Under the pieces are notes generated by a model. It saw only the letters and a list, made by a program, of their open reading frames with translations, was not told the origin of the DNA and searched no databases. Below are positions 1-11,269 of a stretch of DNA of 64,000 bases, piece by piece (position 1 is the first letter of the stretch; every line of letters begins with the position of its first letter). Both the position numbers and the translations under genes were made by a program. This DNA comes from Parvibaculum sp. Lineage in GTDB: Bacteria > Pseudomonadota > Alphaproteobacteria > Parvibaculales > Parvibaculaceae. The stretch is taken from NCBI RefSeq assembly GCF_019635935.1, contig NZ_JAHBYN010000001.1, positions 186,001-250,000 of the forward strand. The letters run 5' to 3'.

Positions 1-21
1 AGGAGGTGCAAGCGTAACCCG

Positions 22-612
22 ATGAACAGTCGCGTACTGACCGAAGCCGGTCAAAAGCTGGGGAACTACTGGAAAGCGATCCGAACCGGCAACGAAGTCC
101 CGACCCGCGCCGCCTTCAAGCTCACCTCCGAAATCGCACCGCTGATGCCGCATATGGTGATCGCCGAACTCGCGGACGGCGATCTCGTTTTCCGCTACGC
201 CGGCACGGGCCTCGTCGAACGGCAAGGGATGAACATAACGGGCAAGCGCTATGGCGACTTCGCCGAACCGATGCAGGTGGCGCGCGCCGCCGCACGGGTT
301 AAGGCCTTCCACGCGACACCCTGCGGCTTCGTTTCCGTACATCGCGAGGAATACCAGCGCGGTTTCGCGGCGGAGGTGGAGGTGACCGGTTTTCCCCTGC
401 GCACCGACGACGGCGAAGGCCGGTTGATCGTGATGGTGGTGACACCGCTCGGCACGGTACCCTATACCAGGACCGGCGGGCGGCCGATCTTCATGGCGCC
501 GGCGACCCACTTCGAATTCATCGAGGTCGGACAGGGATTGCCGGACGGCGAGGCAATCGTTCAGTGGGCAGAGGGAACCGCGATGACCGAAGGAAGGCGG
601 GGCGACAGATGA
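22..612 (+). CDS. PAS-domain protein (PAS_5-like)
   Basis: This 196-residue soluble protein has no signal peptide or membrane segment. The central part (about residues 35-150, including VFRYAGTGLVERQG and the later VVTPLG strand) reads like the single PAS-type fold common in alphaproteobacteria. No kinase, GGDEF or DNA-binding output domain is attached, so it is probably a small sensory or structural PAS protein; its ligand is unknown. An AGGAGG ribosome-binding site sits at bases 1-6, 15 bases before the ATG. The stop codon overlaps the start of the exonuclease gene by 4 bases (ATGA), so the two are translationally coupled. Family assignment rests on pattern recognition only. Confidence 0.6.
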   Translation: MNSRVLTEAGQKLGNYWKAIRTGNEVPTRAAFKLTSEIAPLMPHMVIAELADGDLVFRYAGTGLVERQGMNITGKRYGDFAEPMQVARAAARVKAFHATPCGFVSVHREEYQRGFAAEVEVTGFPLRTDDGEGRLIVMVVTPLGTVPYTRTGGRPIFMAPATHFEFIEVGQGLPDGEAIVQWAEGTAMTEGRRGDR

Positions 613-1391
613 AGATCGCGACCTTCAACGTCAATTCGATCAAGGCGCGCATTGCGAACCTGACAGTATGGCTGAAAGAAGCCGAGCCCGACATCGTGTG
701 CCTGCAGGAGTTGAAATGCCTCGACGACGCCTTCCCGCGCGGCGAGATCGAGGAACTGGGCTACAACGTCGCGGTACACGGACAAAAAACCTATAACGGC
801 GTCGCGATTATCTCCAAGCTGCCGCTTGAGGACGTAACCCGCGGCCTGCCCGGCGGAAATGGCGACGAGCAGTCGCGCTACATCGAGGCGGTGGTATCGA
901 CCGCGGACGGCGCGTTGCGTGTCGCCTCGATCTATCTGCCGAACGGCAATCCGGTCGACAGCGAAAAATTCGAATACAAGCTGCACTGGATGGACCGGCT
1001 GATCGACCACGCGCACCGCCTGCTGGCCTTCGAAGAGCCGCTGGTGCTCGCCGGCGACTACAATGTGATACCGACCGCCGACGACGTTCACGACCCGCAA
1101 GCATGGGCGGAAGATGCGCTGTTCCGCCCGGAAACGCGGACGAAGTTCCGTGAGCTGATCAATCTCGGTTTCACCGACGCCTTCCGCGCCTGCCACACCG
1201 AAGCCCATCGTTACACCTTCTGGGACTATCAGGCCGGCGCCTGGGCGAAGGACAACGGCATCCGCATCGACCACCTGTTGCTGTCGCCGCAGGCCGCCGA
1301 CCGCCTGAAAGCCTGCGACATCGACCGCAATGTGAGGGGCCGCGAAAAGCCTTCCGACCATGTGCCGGTGTGGGTGGAACTCGACCTCTGA
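609..1391 (+). CDS. xth: Exodeoxyribonuclease III
   Basis: This 260-aa member of the endonuclease/exonuclease/phosphatase superfamily is expected to cut AP sites and degrade 3' ends during base excision repair in the cytoplasm. Visible family motifs are the N-terminal TFNVNSIKAR, the metal-binding LQELK (catalytic Glu), SIYLPNGN, AGDYNV and the C-terminal SDHVPV with the catalytic Asp-His. Length matches the family. An upstream in-frame Met exists at 564, but the ATG at 609 begins exactly at the canonical MKIATFNVNS start and overlaps the preceding stop by 4 bases. Confidence 0.93.
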   Translation: MKIATFNVNSIKARIANLTVWLKEAEPDIVCLQELKCLDDAFPRGEIEELGYNVAVHGQKTYNGVAIISKLPLEDVTRGLPGGNGDEQSRYIEAVVSTADGALRVASIYLPNGNPVDSEKFEYKLHWMDRLIDHAHRLLAFEEPLVLAGDYNVIPTADDVHDPQAWAEDALFRPETRTKFRELINLGFTDAFRACHTEAHRYTFWDYQAGAWAKDNGIRIDHLLLSPQAADRLKACDIDRNVRGREKPSDHVPVWVELDL

Positions 1392-1512
1392 GGGGCCCGA
1401 AAGGGCCGGCTGTCACCGTTCTGTCAAAAAACTGTCACGAGCCGTTCGGCCCGTTCGCCCGCGGACCGCGCACTGTGCAGGATTGAGCGGCCGAGACGAC
1501 TTATCCCCGGCC

Positions 1513-1543
1513 TTGACCTTCCCATCATGGGAAGCCCTATCTG
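1513..1543 (+). promoter_or_regulatory. CueR-type operator and promoter of the copper ATPase gene
   Basis: A -35 box TTGACC (1513-1518) and a -10-like TATCTG (1538-1543) are separated by 19 bp, the long spacer typical of MerR-family activated promoters. The spacer holds a perfect dyad CTTCCCAT-C-ATGGGAAG (1518-1534), which closely matches the known CueR box ACCTTCC-N7-GGAAGG. The cueR-like gene lies two genes along, so copper-responsive control is a strong inference. Confidence 0.85.
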
Positions 1544-1565
1544 TATCCGAGCAGAGGAGCTTTCC

Positions 1566-3761
<2,196 letters not shown>

Positions 3762-3782
3762 GCCAACGAACGGAACGAACCC

Positions 3783-4211
3783 ATGAACATCGGCGAAGCG
3801 GCGAAGGCCTCGGGCGTCTCGGCCAAGATGATCCGCTATTATGAGAGCGTCGGCCTGATCGACCCGGCGGCGCGCAGCGAGAGCGGCTATCGCGTCTACA
3901 GCGAAAACGACCTGCATGTGCTGCGCTTCGTCAAGCGCGCGCGGACGATGGGTTTCTCGATGGAGCGCATCGAAACGCTGCTCGGCCTCTGGCGCGACGA
4001 TGACCGCAACAGCGCCGAGGTGAAGAAGCTGGCGCTCGGCCATGTCGTCGAACTGGAAAGACAGATCGCCGAAATGCAAGCCGTCGCCGCCACGCTGCGC
4101 AAGCTCGCCGCGACCTGCCACGGCGACAACCGGCCCGATTGTCCGATCCTCGACGATCTTTCGGCGGAACACGATGCGCCGGCGCGGGCGCCGAAGCGGA
4201 GGCGCCCATGA
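3783..4211 (+). CDS. cueR: MerR-family Cu(I)-responsive regulator
   Basis: A 142-aa MerR regulator with an N-terminal winged helix-turn-helix (MNIGEAAKASGVSAKMIRYY), a dimerisation coiled coil (about 80-110) and a metal loop CHGDNRPDC that places two Cys eight residues apart, the spacing used by CueR/HmrR for linear Cu(I) coordination. The C-terminal RAPKRRRP tail is basic. It lies directly downstream of the copper ATPase on the same strand, and the operator upstream of that gene is a CueR box, so it probably activates its own operon when copper rises. Confidence 0.9.
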   Translation: MNIGEAAKASGVSAKMIRYYESVGLIDPAARSESGYRVYSENDLHVLRFVKRARTMGFSMERIETLLGLWRDDDRNSAEVKKLALGHVVELERQIAEMQAVAATLRKLAATCHGDNRPDCPILDDLSAEHDAPARAPKRRRP

Positions 4212-4466
4212 CGAACCGATCCAACAGCGTCAGACATCGACGCCGACCTCCGGCACTGCGCGAACGCGGAAAAAGCATTCGAAAAAGATATCCCCAATTG
4301 TCAGCGCAACGCTCAATCCCCATTTAGGGATCATATCGGGGAACCATACCGGCAGCGCAAATTTCCGACATACGGCACCATCGCCCGAGTTCGGCCCGAT
4401 GACAGCCCCACTGTCACCATAAAGCGCGGCGACTTTCCCTCCTGCCTGTCCTTTTCCGGAGCCCAT

Positions 4467-5270
4467 ATGCCCGTCCGATGGATACTCGCGATCCTTGCCG
4501 CTCTCCTCATGCTGCCGACGCTGGCGGGCGCGCAATCGTCCAACTTCGAGGAACGTCCTGACCTTGGACGGTTCTTCGATGCAGCCGGCATCACCGGCAC
4601 TTTCGCGATGCATGACGTGCAGGGCAATACGCTCACGCTCGTTCATCCGGCGCGCGCGCTGCGCCGCGACGTGCCGGCCTCGACCTTCAAGATCGCCAAC
4701 AGCCTGATCGCGCTCGAAACCGGCGCGGTGGCGGATGTCGACGAGGTGCTGCCCTATGGCGGCAAGCCGCAACCCTTTCCGCAATGGGAACGCGACATGA
4801 GCATGCGCGAGGCGATCCGCGCCTCGAACGTGCCGGTCTATCAGGAGGTCGCGCGGCGCATCGGCCTCGAACGCATGCGCGGCATGCTGGAACGGCTCGG
4901 CTATGGTAATGCCGACCCCGGCGATGTTGTCGATCGCTTCTGGCTCGACGGGCCGCTCGAAATCAGCGCGGTGGAGCAAGCCCGCTTCGTTGCCGCGCTG
5001 GCGACAAACGCCTTGCCGCTGACGGACCGCAGTCAGACACAGGTGCGGGAAATCCTGCTGATGGAAGAGATCGACGGCGCGAAACTCTACGGCAAGACCG
5101 GCTGGGCCTTTTACGAGGACAAGACCGATCTCGGCTGGTTCGTCGGCTGGGTGGAACGCGACGGCAGGATTTTCGCCTTCGCGCTCAACATGGATATGAC
5201 GGAGATCGAGCAGGCGGGCTTGCGCATCGCGCTTGCGAAGCGGTTTCTGGGAGAGTTGGGCGCGTTGTAA
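4467..5270 (+). CDS. Class D (OXA-type) beta-lactamase
   Basis: This 267-aa protein has a signal peptide (residues 1-22, AGA cleavage site) and is expected in the periplasm. All serine penicillin-recognising motifs of class D are present in order: STFK (72-75, with Ser72 as nucleophile and Lys75 as the carbamylated general base), SNV (120-122), YGN (146-148), a FWLDGPLEIS omega-region segment, and KTG (210-212) followed by W213. Length fits OXA enzymes. The gene stands alone between the copper operon and a convergent peptidase gene, with no visible mobile flanks, so it is probably intrinsic to the chromosome. Substrate range cannot be told from sequence. Confidence 0.85.
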   Translation: MPVRWILAILAALLMLPTLAGAQSSNFEERPDLGRFFDAAGITGTFAMHDVQGNTLTLVHPARALRRDVPASTFKIANSLIALETGAVADVDEVLPYGGKPQPFPQWERDMSMREAIRASNVPVYQEVARRIGLERMRGMLERLGYGNADPGDVVDRFWLDGPLEISAVEQARFVAALATNALPLTDRSQTQVREILLMEEIDGAKLYGKTGWAFYEDKTDLGWFVGWVERDGRIFAFALNMDMTEIEQAGLRIALAKRFLGELGAL

Positions 5271-5295
5271 AGACGGGCTCTACACCGAAGAGAAG

Positions 5296-6810
5296 TTACC
5301 CCCCGAACCCCTCACCCATCGGCATCACGCGGATGCCCTTGCGCAGGCGCTTGTAGGGCAGCTTCGAGAGGTCGGCGATATTGGGGCCGGGGCTTTCGAC
5401 GACCAGCACTTCGCGCGCCATCGGCCCGAAATCGGCGCGGAAATGGACCGAGCTCTTGACCGCGAGAATGGCGAGATTGGCCGGTTCGATGCCGGTGTGG
5501 CGCAGCATCTCGCGATCCGCACACTGAGCTTTGCGCGAGGCGACGACAACTTCGACGCCGCGGATGCGCAAGCGCACCGTGACCCCGAGCGACATGCGCG
5601 AGCCGCCATAAAAGGGGCCGGTCGCCAGAAACTCGCCATCGGTGACGCGCACCACTTCGAACTCAGCCTCGATGGGTTTCTCGTCCGGCGCGCCGCCGGT
5701 CTTCGCGCCGAGCGCGAGGCGCACCTGCGCGCCCTCGCCCGCCTGCGCCGCCGTGCCGGCACTTTCGGGATCGTAGAGGACGCCGAGCGCGGCGCGCGGC
5801 GCGCCTTGCGCGATCAGCTCGGTGAGAATGCCGATCGTGTCGCCATTGCCGCCAGCGCCCGGATTGTCCTGCGTGTCGGCCAGCACGATGGGGCCGTGGC
5901 CGCCATCGGCATTGGCGATCGCATAGGCAACCGCCTCGCGCGCGCTCCAGAGCTTTTCGCGGAAGCGCGGTTCGGCGGCGGCAATTTCGGCGGCGAGCGC
6001 GTCGGCGGCAGCCTCGGCGGCGGCTTCCGTGTCGGCATAGGCGATGACGGTGGGCCCGCAATCGGCGATATCGACGGGCGGGAAGCCGGTGGTGAAAGAG
6101 ACGGAGCCGACGCGGCCATTGCCGAGCATCTGTCCTTCGAGTTTCGCCAGATGCGCGTAGAGATGTTGCGCGGGCTCGATCAGCGTGCATTGCGCGGTCA
6201 GCGGGATCAGATAGTCGAGCTTGCGCATCGCCTTCGCCTGGCGCGGCAGACCTGCGAAGATGCTGTCGAGATGCGCGGCGGCGCGGGCGCCGGTCTCGGC
6301 CATGTCGACATGCGGATAGGTGCGGTAGCCGATCAGCGCATCGGCTTGCGCCACCATTCGCGGCGTCACATTGGCGTGCAGGTCGAGACTGGCGACGAGC
6401 GGCACATCAGGTCCGATGGCGGCGCGGACGCGCGCAAGGAGCTCGCCCTCGCCGTCGTCGAGATGCTCGGTCACCATCGCGCCGTGAAGATCGAGATAGA
6501 CGGCATCGAACGGCGCCGATCCTTCAAGCGCGTCGAGCATCATCGCGGCGATGCGCTCGAAGGCGTCCTCGGTCACATGCGCCGACGGCGTCGCCGAACA
6601 CCAGACGAGCGGCATGAGCGTGTGGCCGGCTTTCGTTGCCGCATCGATGAAGCCCGCAACGGGCACATTCATACCGGTGAAGGCGGTGAGGAGGCCCGCC
6701 CCGCTTTGCAGCGCCGGCCAGGAATCGGCCTGCGCGAAAGCGGCATAGTCGGCCTTCGACGGCGCGAAGGTGTTGGTCTCGTGCTGGAAGCCGCCGACCG
6801 CGATGCGCAT
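5296..6810 (-). CDS. M81-family metallopeptidase (MlrC-like)
   Basis: A 504-aa member of the M81/DUF1485 family, named after the microcystin-degradation protein MlrC. Recognisable features are the N-terminal GGFQHETNTF, the LDLHGAM segment, DLHANVT and YPHVDMAETG with probable zinc ligands, and the C-terminal domain beginning near residue 300 (ADTQDNPGAGGNGDT). No signal peptide, so cytoplasmic. Members are usually annotated by family only; the natural substrate here is unknown, and microcystin degradation should not be assumed because the other mlr genes are absent. Confidence 0.85.
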   Translation of the reverse strand: MRIAVGGFQHETNTFAPSKADYAAFAQADSWPALQSGAGLLTAFTGMNVPVAGFIDAATKAGHTLMPLVWCSATPSAHVTEDAFERIAAMMLDALEGSAPFDAVYLDLHGAMVTEHLDDGEGELLARVRAAIGPDVPLVASLDLHANVTPRMVAQADALIGYRTYPHVDMAETGARAAAHLDSIFAGLPRQAKAMRKLDYLIPLTAQCTLIEPAQHLYAHLAKLEGQMLGNGRVGSVSFTTGFPPVDIADCGPTVIAYADTEAAAEAAADALAAEIAAAEPRFREKLWSAREAVAYAIANADGGHGPIVLADTQDNPGAGGNGDTIGILTELIAQGAPRAALGVLYDPESAGTAAQAGEGAQVRLALGAKTGGAPDEKPIEAEFEVVRVTDGEFLATGPFYGGSRMSLGVTVRLRIRGVEVVVASRKAQCADREMLRHTGIEPANLAILAVKSSVHFRADFGPMAREVLVVESPGPNIADLSKLPYKRLRKGIRVMPMGEGFGG

Positions 6811-6915
6811 GATTTGTATGGTTCCTCTGCTTCGCCCGGTTTTAGTTGATTTTCCGCCCGGTATCCAACGCCTCGCCTATACTTGCATCAAATCAAACCG
6901 CCGAGGAACACGTCG

Positions 6916-7296
6916 ATGATCAAGCTCACCTTCTGCCTGACCCGGCTGCCGAACCTGACGCTGGCCGAATTCCAGGACTACTGGTGGAACAAGCATGCGC
7001 CGCTGGTGAAGAGCCACCGGGAGGCCCTGCGTATCAAGCGCTATGTGCAGATGCATTCCGCCGATCCAGCTTTCGCCGATGCACTCCGCGAAACGCGCGC
7101 CGGCGGGCTCGACAGGGCGCCGGCGATCTATGACGGCGTGGCGCAGCTCTGGTGGGAAAGCATAGAGGATATCGCGGCCGCCACGGCAACACCCGAGGGC
7201 ATGGAAGCCGGACGTCAGCTTCTGGAAGACGAAGCCAAGTTCATCGATTTTGTAAAATCGCCACTCTGGTTCGGCGAGGAGAAGGTGGTGTTCTAG
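6916..7296 (+). CDS. EthD-domain protein
   Basis: A 126-aa single-domain protein of the EthD/dimeric alpha-beta barrel type: MIKLTFCLTRLPNLTLAEFQDYWWNKHAPLV is the classical N-terminal half with the conserved YW..kHaplv motif, and LWWESIEDIAAA matches the second half. EthD itself is tied to ether degradation, but most homologues are uncharacterised small enzymes. The ATG at 6916 has GAGGAAC upstream; an earlier in-frame Met at 6883 adds residues unlike the family. The last four bases overlap the convergent Sel1 gene. Confidence 0.82.
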   Translation: MIKLTFCLTRLPNLTLAEFQDYWWNKHAPLVKSHREALRIKRYVQMHSADPAFADALRETRAGGLDRAPAIYDGVAQLWWESIEDIAAATATPEGMEAGRQLLEDEAKFIDFVKSPLWFGEEKVVF

Positions 7297-8048
7297 CTAC
7301 CGCTATTCGCCGCCGTCCATGCATCGGCCATTTCGAGAGCCCGCTCGCGCTCGCCGGTTTTCATGCGGTTTTCGTATTTCTCGAAGAGTTCATCGACGGC
7401 GCGGCGTTCTTCCGGCGTGCCGAAGCGGTTGGCCAGCATCAGATAGGACCAGCCCTCGACGCGGTCGGCGGCGACGCCCTCGCCTTCGAAATGGATGCGG
7501 CCGAGCTCGGCCAGCGCCGGCGCATAGCGCTTCTTCGACGACAGGATCAGCCAGCGCAGGCCTTCCGTGCGGTCGAGCGGCACGCCGAGACCGGCGCGGT
7601 GCATCATGCCGATGTGATATTGCGCATCGGCGCGCGGCGCGAGCGCGGCCATCTCGAATGATTTCATCGCTTCGAGATAGTTGCGCTTGAGGCCGATTGC
7701 CTCGTTGCCTTCGAGATAGATCAGGCCAAGCCGCACCGCCGCTTCCGGCTGTCCGCCGCGCGCGGCCTGGAGGTAATACTCATAGGCCTTGCCGGGATGG
7801 CGCACGACGCCGCCGACGCCCTTGTCGTAGAGATTGCCGAGCACCCATGCGGCGCCTGTATGTCCGCCCTCGGCCGCCGACGCCCATTCGGCGAGAGCGG
7901 CATCGACATCGCCCGCGCGATGCGCCGCAACGCCGCGATCGAAGGCGGCCTGCGCCTCCGGCAGCGGATCGGCCAGCACGCCGCCGGTCAGCGTGAAGGT
8001 CAGGCCGAGCATGGCAGCAAGCGAGGCGAGGCTTTTGCGGACGGTCAT
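7293..8048 (-). CDS. Secreted Sel1-repeat protein
   Basis: A 251-aa protein with an N-terminal signal peptide (MTVRKSLASLAAMLGLTF, cleavage near GVLA-D) and four to five Sel1/TPR-like repeats, seen as AAWVLGNLYDKGVG, AAVRLGLIYLEGN, AQYHIGMMHRAGLGVPLD and ALAELGRIHFEGEGVAAD. Such solenoids mediate protein-protein contacts in the periplasm; partner unknown. The start at 8048 is preceded by GGGAG; the open frame extends upstream, but that part lacks family character. It is a distant relative of the second Sel1 protein at 62,107-62,838. Confidence 0.78.
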   Translation of the reverse strand: MTVRKSLASLAAMLGLTFTLTGGVLADPLPEAQAAFDRGVAAHRAGDVDAALAEWASAAEGGHTGAAWVLGNLYDKGVGGVVRHPGKAYEYYLQAARGGQPEAAVRLGLIYLEGNEAIGLKRNYLEAMKSFEMAALAPRADAQYHIGMMHRAGLGVPLDRTEGLRWLILSSKKRYAPALAELGRIHFEGEGVAADRVEGWSYLMLANRFGTPEERRAVDELFEKYENRMKTGERERALEMADAWTAANSGS

Positions 8049-8142
8049 GGATACTCCCGGGCGGACAAGGGACTTCGGGACCATTCTGGCAGAACAGTCC
8101 CGAAACCCAAGCCTAAAGCCGGAATATGGTGAAGCTGTGACC

Positions 8143-9873
8143 TCAGATATCGGCGTAGACGTGCTTTTCGGCTGCGCCGCCCGGATGCGTGACGGCGCCC
8201 TTGCGGGCGGTGCCGACAAGCTGGGCGTATTTCCACAACGCGCCCGAGGCATAGATCGTCTCGCGCGGCTTCCAGGCCTTGCGGCGCTTTTCGAGAACCG
8301 CCGGGTCGACGTCGAGGTCGATGGTGCCCTTTTCGGCGTCGATCGAAATGATGTCGCCATCCTCGATCAGCGCGATCGGGCCGCCGACAGCCGCTTCCGG
8401 CCCGACATGGCCGATGCAGAAACCGCGCGTGCCGCCGGAGAAGCGGCCGTCGGTGATCAGCGCCACCTTGTCGCCCATGCCCTGGCCGTAAAGCGCCGCA
8501 GTGGTGGACAGCATTTCGCGCATGCCGGGACCGCCCTTCGGGCCCTCGTAACGGATGACCAGAACCTCGCCTTCCTTGTACTGACGATTTCCGACCGCCT
8601 CGAAGCATTCTTCCTCGCTGTCGAAGCAGCGCGCCGGGCCGGAGAACTTCAGATGGTCCTTCTCCATGCCGGCGACCTTGACGATGGCGCCGTCCGGCGC
8701 AAGCGAGCCTTGCAGCCCGACGACGCCGCCGGTCGGCGACAAGGGATTGGACAGCGGATAGACGACCTTCTGGTCCGGGTTGAACTTCACGTCCTTCAGA
8801 TTGTCGGCAAGCGACTGGCCGGTGACGGTCAGGCAATCGCCATGCAGGTAACCGCCGTCGAGCAGCACCTTGAGGACCATCGAAACGCCGCCCGCCTCGT
8901 GAAGATCCTTGGCGACGTAGTTGCCGCCGGGCTTGAGGTCGGTGATGTAGGGCGTCTTCTTGAAGATTTCGGCGACTTCCATCAGGTCGAAATCGATGCC
9001 GGCTTCATGCGCGATGGCCGGTAGATGCAACCCGCCATTGGTCGAGCCGCCGGTCGCGGCGACGATGACGGCGGCGTTTTCGAGCGACTTGCGGGTGACG
9101 ATATCGCGCGGGCGGATGTTGTTGGCGAGGAGATGCATGACCGCACGGCCGGAGGCTTCCGCATATTCGTCGCGGCTCTCGTAGGGCGCCGGCGCACCGC
9201 CGGAACCCGGCAGCGCAAGGCCCATCGCCTCGGCGACGCAGGCCATCGTGTTAGCCGTGAACTGACCGCCGCAGGAACCGGCGGAGGGACAGGCGACGCA
9301 TTCGAGCTCGTGCAGGTCTTCGTTCGCGAGATTGCCGGCCGAATGCTGGCCGACCGCCTCGAAAACGTCGACGACGGTGACGTCGCGCCCATGGAACCTG
9401 CCCGGCAGGATCGAGCCGCCATACATGAAGACGGAGGGCACGTTGAGACGGACCATCGACATCATCATGCCGGGCAGCGACTTGTCGCAGCCGGCAAGAC
9501 CGACCAGCGCATCGTAGCAATGGCCGCGCATCGTGAGCTCGACCGAATCCGCGATGACGTCGCGGCTCGCGAGCGACGACTTCATGCCCTGATGGCCCAT
9601 CGCGATGCCGTCGGTCACCGTGATGGTGCAGAACTCGCGCGGCGTGCCGGCCGACATCGTGACGCCGCGCTTGACCGACTGCGCCTGGCGCATCAGCGAG
9701 ATGTTGCAGGGCGCGGACTCGTTCCAGCAGGTCGCCACGCCGACGAAGGGCTGGTTGATCTCGTCTTCCGTCAGCCCCATCGCGTAGTAGTAGGAACGGT
9801 GCGGCGCGCGCTCCGGCCCGACTGTGACGTGGCGGCTCGGCAGCTTCGATTTGTCGAATTTACTGGCGGTCAT
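8143..9873 (-). CDS. ilvD: Dihydroxy-acid dehydratase
   Basis: This 576-aa enzyme converts 2,3-dihydroxy-3-methylvalerate or 2,3-dihydroxyisovalerate to the 2-keto acids in isoleucine and valine synthesis. The three iron-sulfur cluster Cys regions are visible: NESAPCN (Cys56), GCDKSLPG (Cys129) and [13 protein letters not shown] (Cys201). The C-terminal [15 protein letters not shown] and NVxHPGG-like [10 protein letters not shown] are family hallmarks. Full length, no signal peptide. It is transcribed alone, divergently from the alcohol dehydrogenase across a 192-bp intergenic region in which I see no leader peptide or T-box. Confidence 0.96.
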   Translation of the reverse strand: MTASKFDKSKLPSRHVTVGPERAPHRSYYYAMGLTEDEINQPFVGVATCWNESAPCNISLMRQAQSVKRGVTMSAGTPREFCTITVTDGIAMGHQGMKSSLASRDVIADSVELTMRGHCYDALVGLAGCDKSLPGMMMSMVRLNVPSVFMYGGSILPGRFHGRDVTVVDVFEAVGQHSAGNLANEDLHELECVACPSAGSCGGQFTANTMACVAEAMGLALPGSGGAPAPYESRDEYAEASGRAVMHLLANNIRPRDIVTRKSLENAAVIVAATGGSTNGGLHLPAIAHEAGIDFDLMEVAEIFKKTPYITDLKPGGNYVAKDLHEAGGVSMVLKVLLDGGYLHGDCLTVTGQSLADNLKDVKFNPDQKVVYPLSNPLSPTGGVVGLQGSLAPDGAIVKVAGMEKDHLKFSGPARCFDSEEECFEAVGNRQYKEGEVLVIRYEGPKGGPGMREMLSTTAALYGQGMGDKVALITDGRFSGGTRGFCIGHVGPEAAVGGPIALIEDGDIISIDAEKGTIDLDVDPAVLEKRRKAWKPRETIYASGALWKYAQLVGTARKGAVTHPGGAAEKHVYADI

Positions 9874-10065
9874 GTGATCGCGCCCGGTTGAAGGGGCGCC
9901 TCCGGCTTCTCGGGGATGAAAGTCGGGCGGATACTAGGGGGAAGGCAGCGAAGGATAAAGCCCTGAAATCCGCCGGTTGACCAACGGCTGACGGCGGGGG
10001 AACATCGTCTTAACCGGAACCCCAAAACCACAAAACCCCAATATCCGGGCACAGGGAGAAAACGC

Positions 10066-11151
10066 ATGAAGGCCGCAGTTCTGCGCGAGGTCGGCAAGCC
10101 GCTCGCCATCGAGGACGTGAAAATCAACAAGCCGGGCCCGCATGAGGTGCTGATCCGCACCGCCGCCGCCGGCGTCTGCCATTCGGACCTTCATTTCGTG
10201 GAAGGCTCCTACCCCTACCCGCTCCCGGCGGTGCTCGGCCATGAGAGCGCCGGCATCGTGGAGCAGGTCGGCTCCGAAGTGCGCACCGTCGCGCCGGGCG
10301 ACCATGTGATTACCTGCCTCTCGGCCTTTTGCGGCCATTGCGAGCACTGCCTGACCGGCCATATGTCGCGCTGCGTCAGCCCCGAGACGAAACGCGGCGG
10401 CGACGAGGAACCGCGCCTCGGCGCGGCGCCGGGGGCGATGAACCAGTTCCTCAATCTCTCGTCCTTCGCCGAGCAGATGCTGATTCACGAACATGCCTGC
10501 GTCAAAATCCGCAAGGACATGCCGCTCGACCTCGCGGCGCTGATCGGCTGTTCGGTGACGACGGGCGTCGGCGCGGTGATCCACACCTCGCAGGTGCGGC
10601 CCGGCGAAACCGTCGCCGTGATCGGCTGTGGCGGCGTCGGCCTCGCCTGCATCAACGGCGCGGCGATTGCCGGCGCAGGACGCATCATCGCCATCGACAC
10701 GCAAGGCTCGAAGCTGAACCTCGCCAAGCAGTTCGGCGCGACGGATGTCGTCAACGCCAAGGACGGCGACCCGGTGAAGCAGGTGATGGACCTCACCAAT
10801 GGCGGCGTGCACCACTCCTTCGAGGCCATCGGCCTGAAAGCGACCGCCGAGCAATCGTTCAAGATGCTGGCGCGTGGCGGCACGGCCAACATCATCGGCA
10901 TGATCCCGGTCGGCGTGAACATCGAATTGCACGGCGCCGAATTCCTCGGCGAGAAGCGCATCCAGGGCTCGGTGATGGGCTCGAACCGCTTCCCGGTCGA
11001 CATGCCGCGCTTCGTCGATTTCTATATGCAGGGCAAACTGAAGCTCGACGAAATGATCTCGCGCCGAATCAAACTCGAACAGGTCAATGAGGCCTTCGAC
11101 GAATTGAAGCGCGGCGAACTCGCCCGCTCGGTGATCGTGTTCGACACCTGA
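10066..11151 (+). CDS. Zinc-dependent alcohol dehydrogenase (class III-like)
   Basis: A 361-aa medium-chain dehydrogenase. Catalytic zinc ligands are Cys38, His59 and Glu60 (GHESAGIVEQVG); the structural zinc site is Cys89, Cys92, Cys95 and Cys103 (CGHCEHC...C). The Rossmann motif GCGGVG lies near residue 187. Closest in style to class III or mycothiol/NDMA-type alcohol dehydrogenases; the substrate is not determinable. Its Rho-independent terminator, starting 19 bases after the stop, has been cut by the insertion of the transposon at 11,192. Confidence 0.88.
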   Translation: MKAAVLREVGKPLAIEDVKINKPGPHEVLIRTAAAGVCHSDLHFVEGSYPYPLPAVLGHESAGIVEQVGSEVRTVAPGDHVITCLSAFCGHCEHCLTGHMSRCVSPETKRGGDEEPRLGAAPGAMNQFLNLSSFAEQMLIHEHACVKIRKDMPLDLAALIGCSVTTGVGAVIHTSQVRPGETVAVIGCGGVGLACINGAAIAGAGRIIAIDTQGSKLNLAKQFGATDVVNAKDGDPVKQVMDLTNGGVHHSFEAIGLKATAEQSFKMLARGGTANIIGMIPVGVNIELHGAEFLGEKRIQGSVMGSNRFPVDMPRFVDFYMQGKLKLDEMISRRIKLEQVNEAFDELKRGELARSVIVFDT

Positions 11152-11177
11152 GCCCGGCGGCACGAAAACGAAAAGGC

Positions 11178-11191
11178 GGCTCGAAAGGGCC
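11178..11191. repeat. Left copy of the direct repeat flanking the transposon
   Basis: GGCTCGAAAGGGCC here is identical to bases 30,735-30,748 at the other end of the element. Because the inverted repeats can also be drawn three bases further out (GCC/GGC), the true target duplication could be 14, 12, 10 or 8 bp (8 bp would be TCGAAAGG). The copy carries the loop of the alcohol dehydrogenase terminator; its left stem AAAAGGCGGC is at 11,171-11,180. Confidence 0.85.
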
Positions 11192-11212
11192 AGCCCCTAA
11201 GCTAAATGTTGA
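11192..11212 (+). repeat. Left terminal inverted repeat (IRL)
   Basis: Begins AGCCCCTAAGCTAAATGTTG. Nineteen of 21 positions match the reverse complement of the right end (30,714-30,734); the differences are at positions 9 and 11. The match continues three bases outward (GCC) into what is otherwise the direct repeat. Confidence 0.88.
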
Positions 11213-11222
11213 TTCGACGGAG

Positions 11223-11250
11223 CGCCGACAGTAACCTGTCGGCGTTTCCT
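11223..11250 (+). terminator. Terminator-like hairpin just inside the left end
   Basis: A 9-bp stem CGCCGACAG-TAAC-CTGTCGGCG (11,223-11,244) is followed by TTTCCTGTTTT. It sits between the inverted repeat and the transposase start, where it would stop transcripts entering from the alcohol dehydrogenase gene whose own terminator was broken by the insertion. Confidence 0.6.
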
Positions 11251-11269
11251 GTTTTGAATCGGGGGCTTA

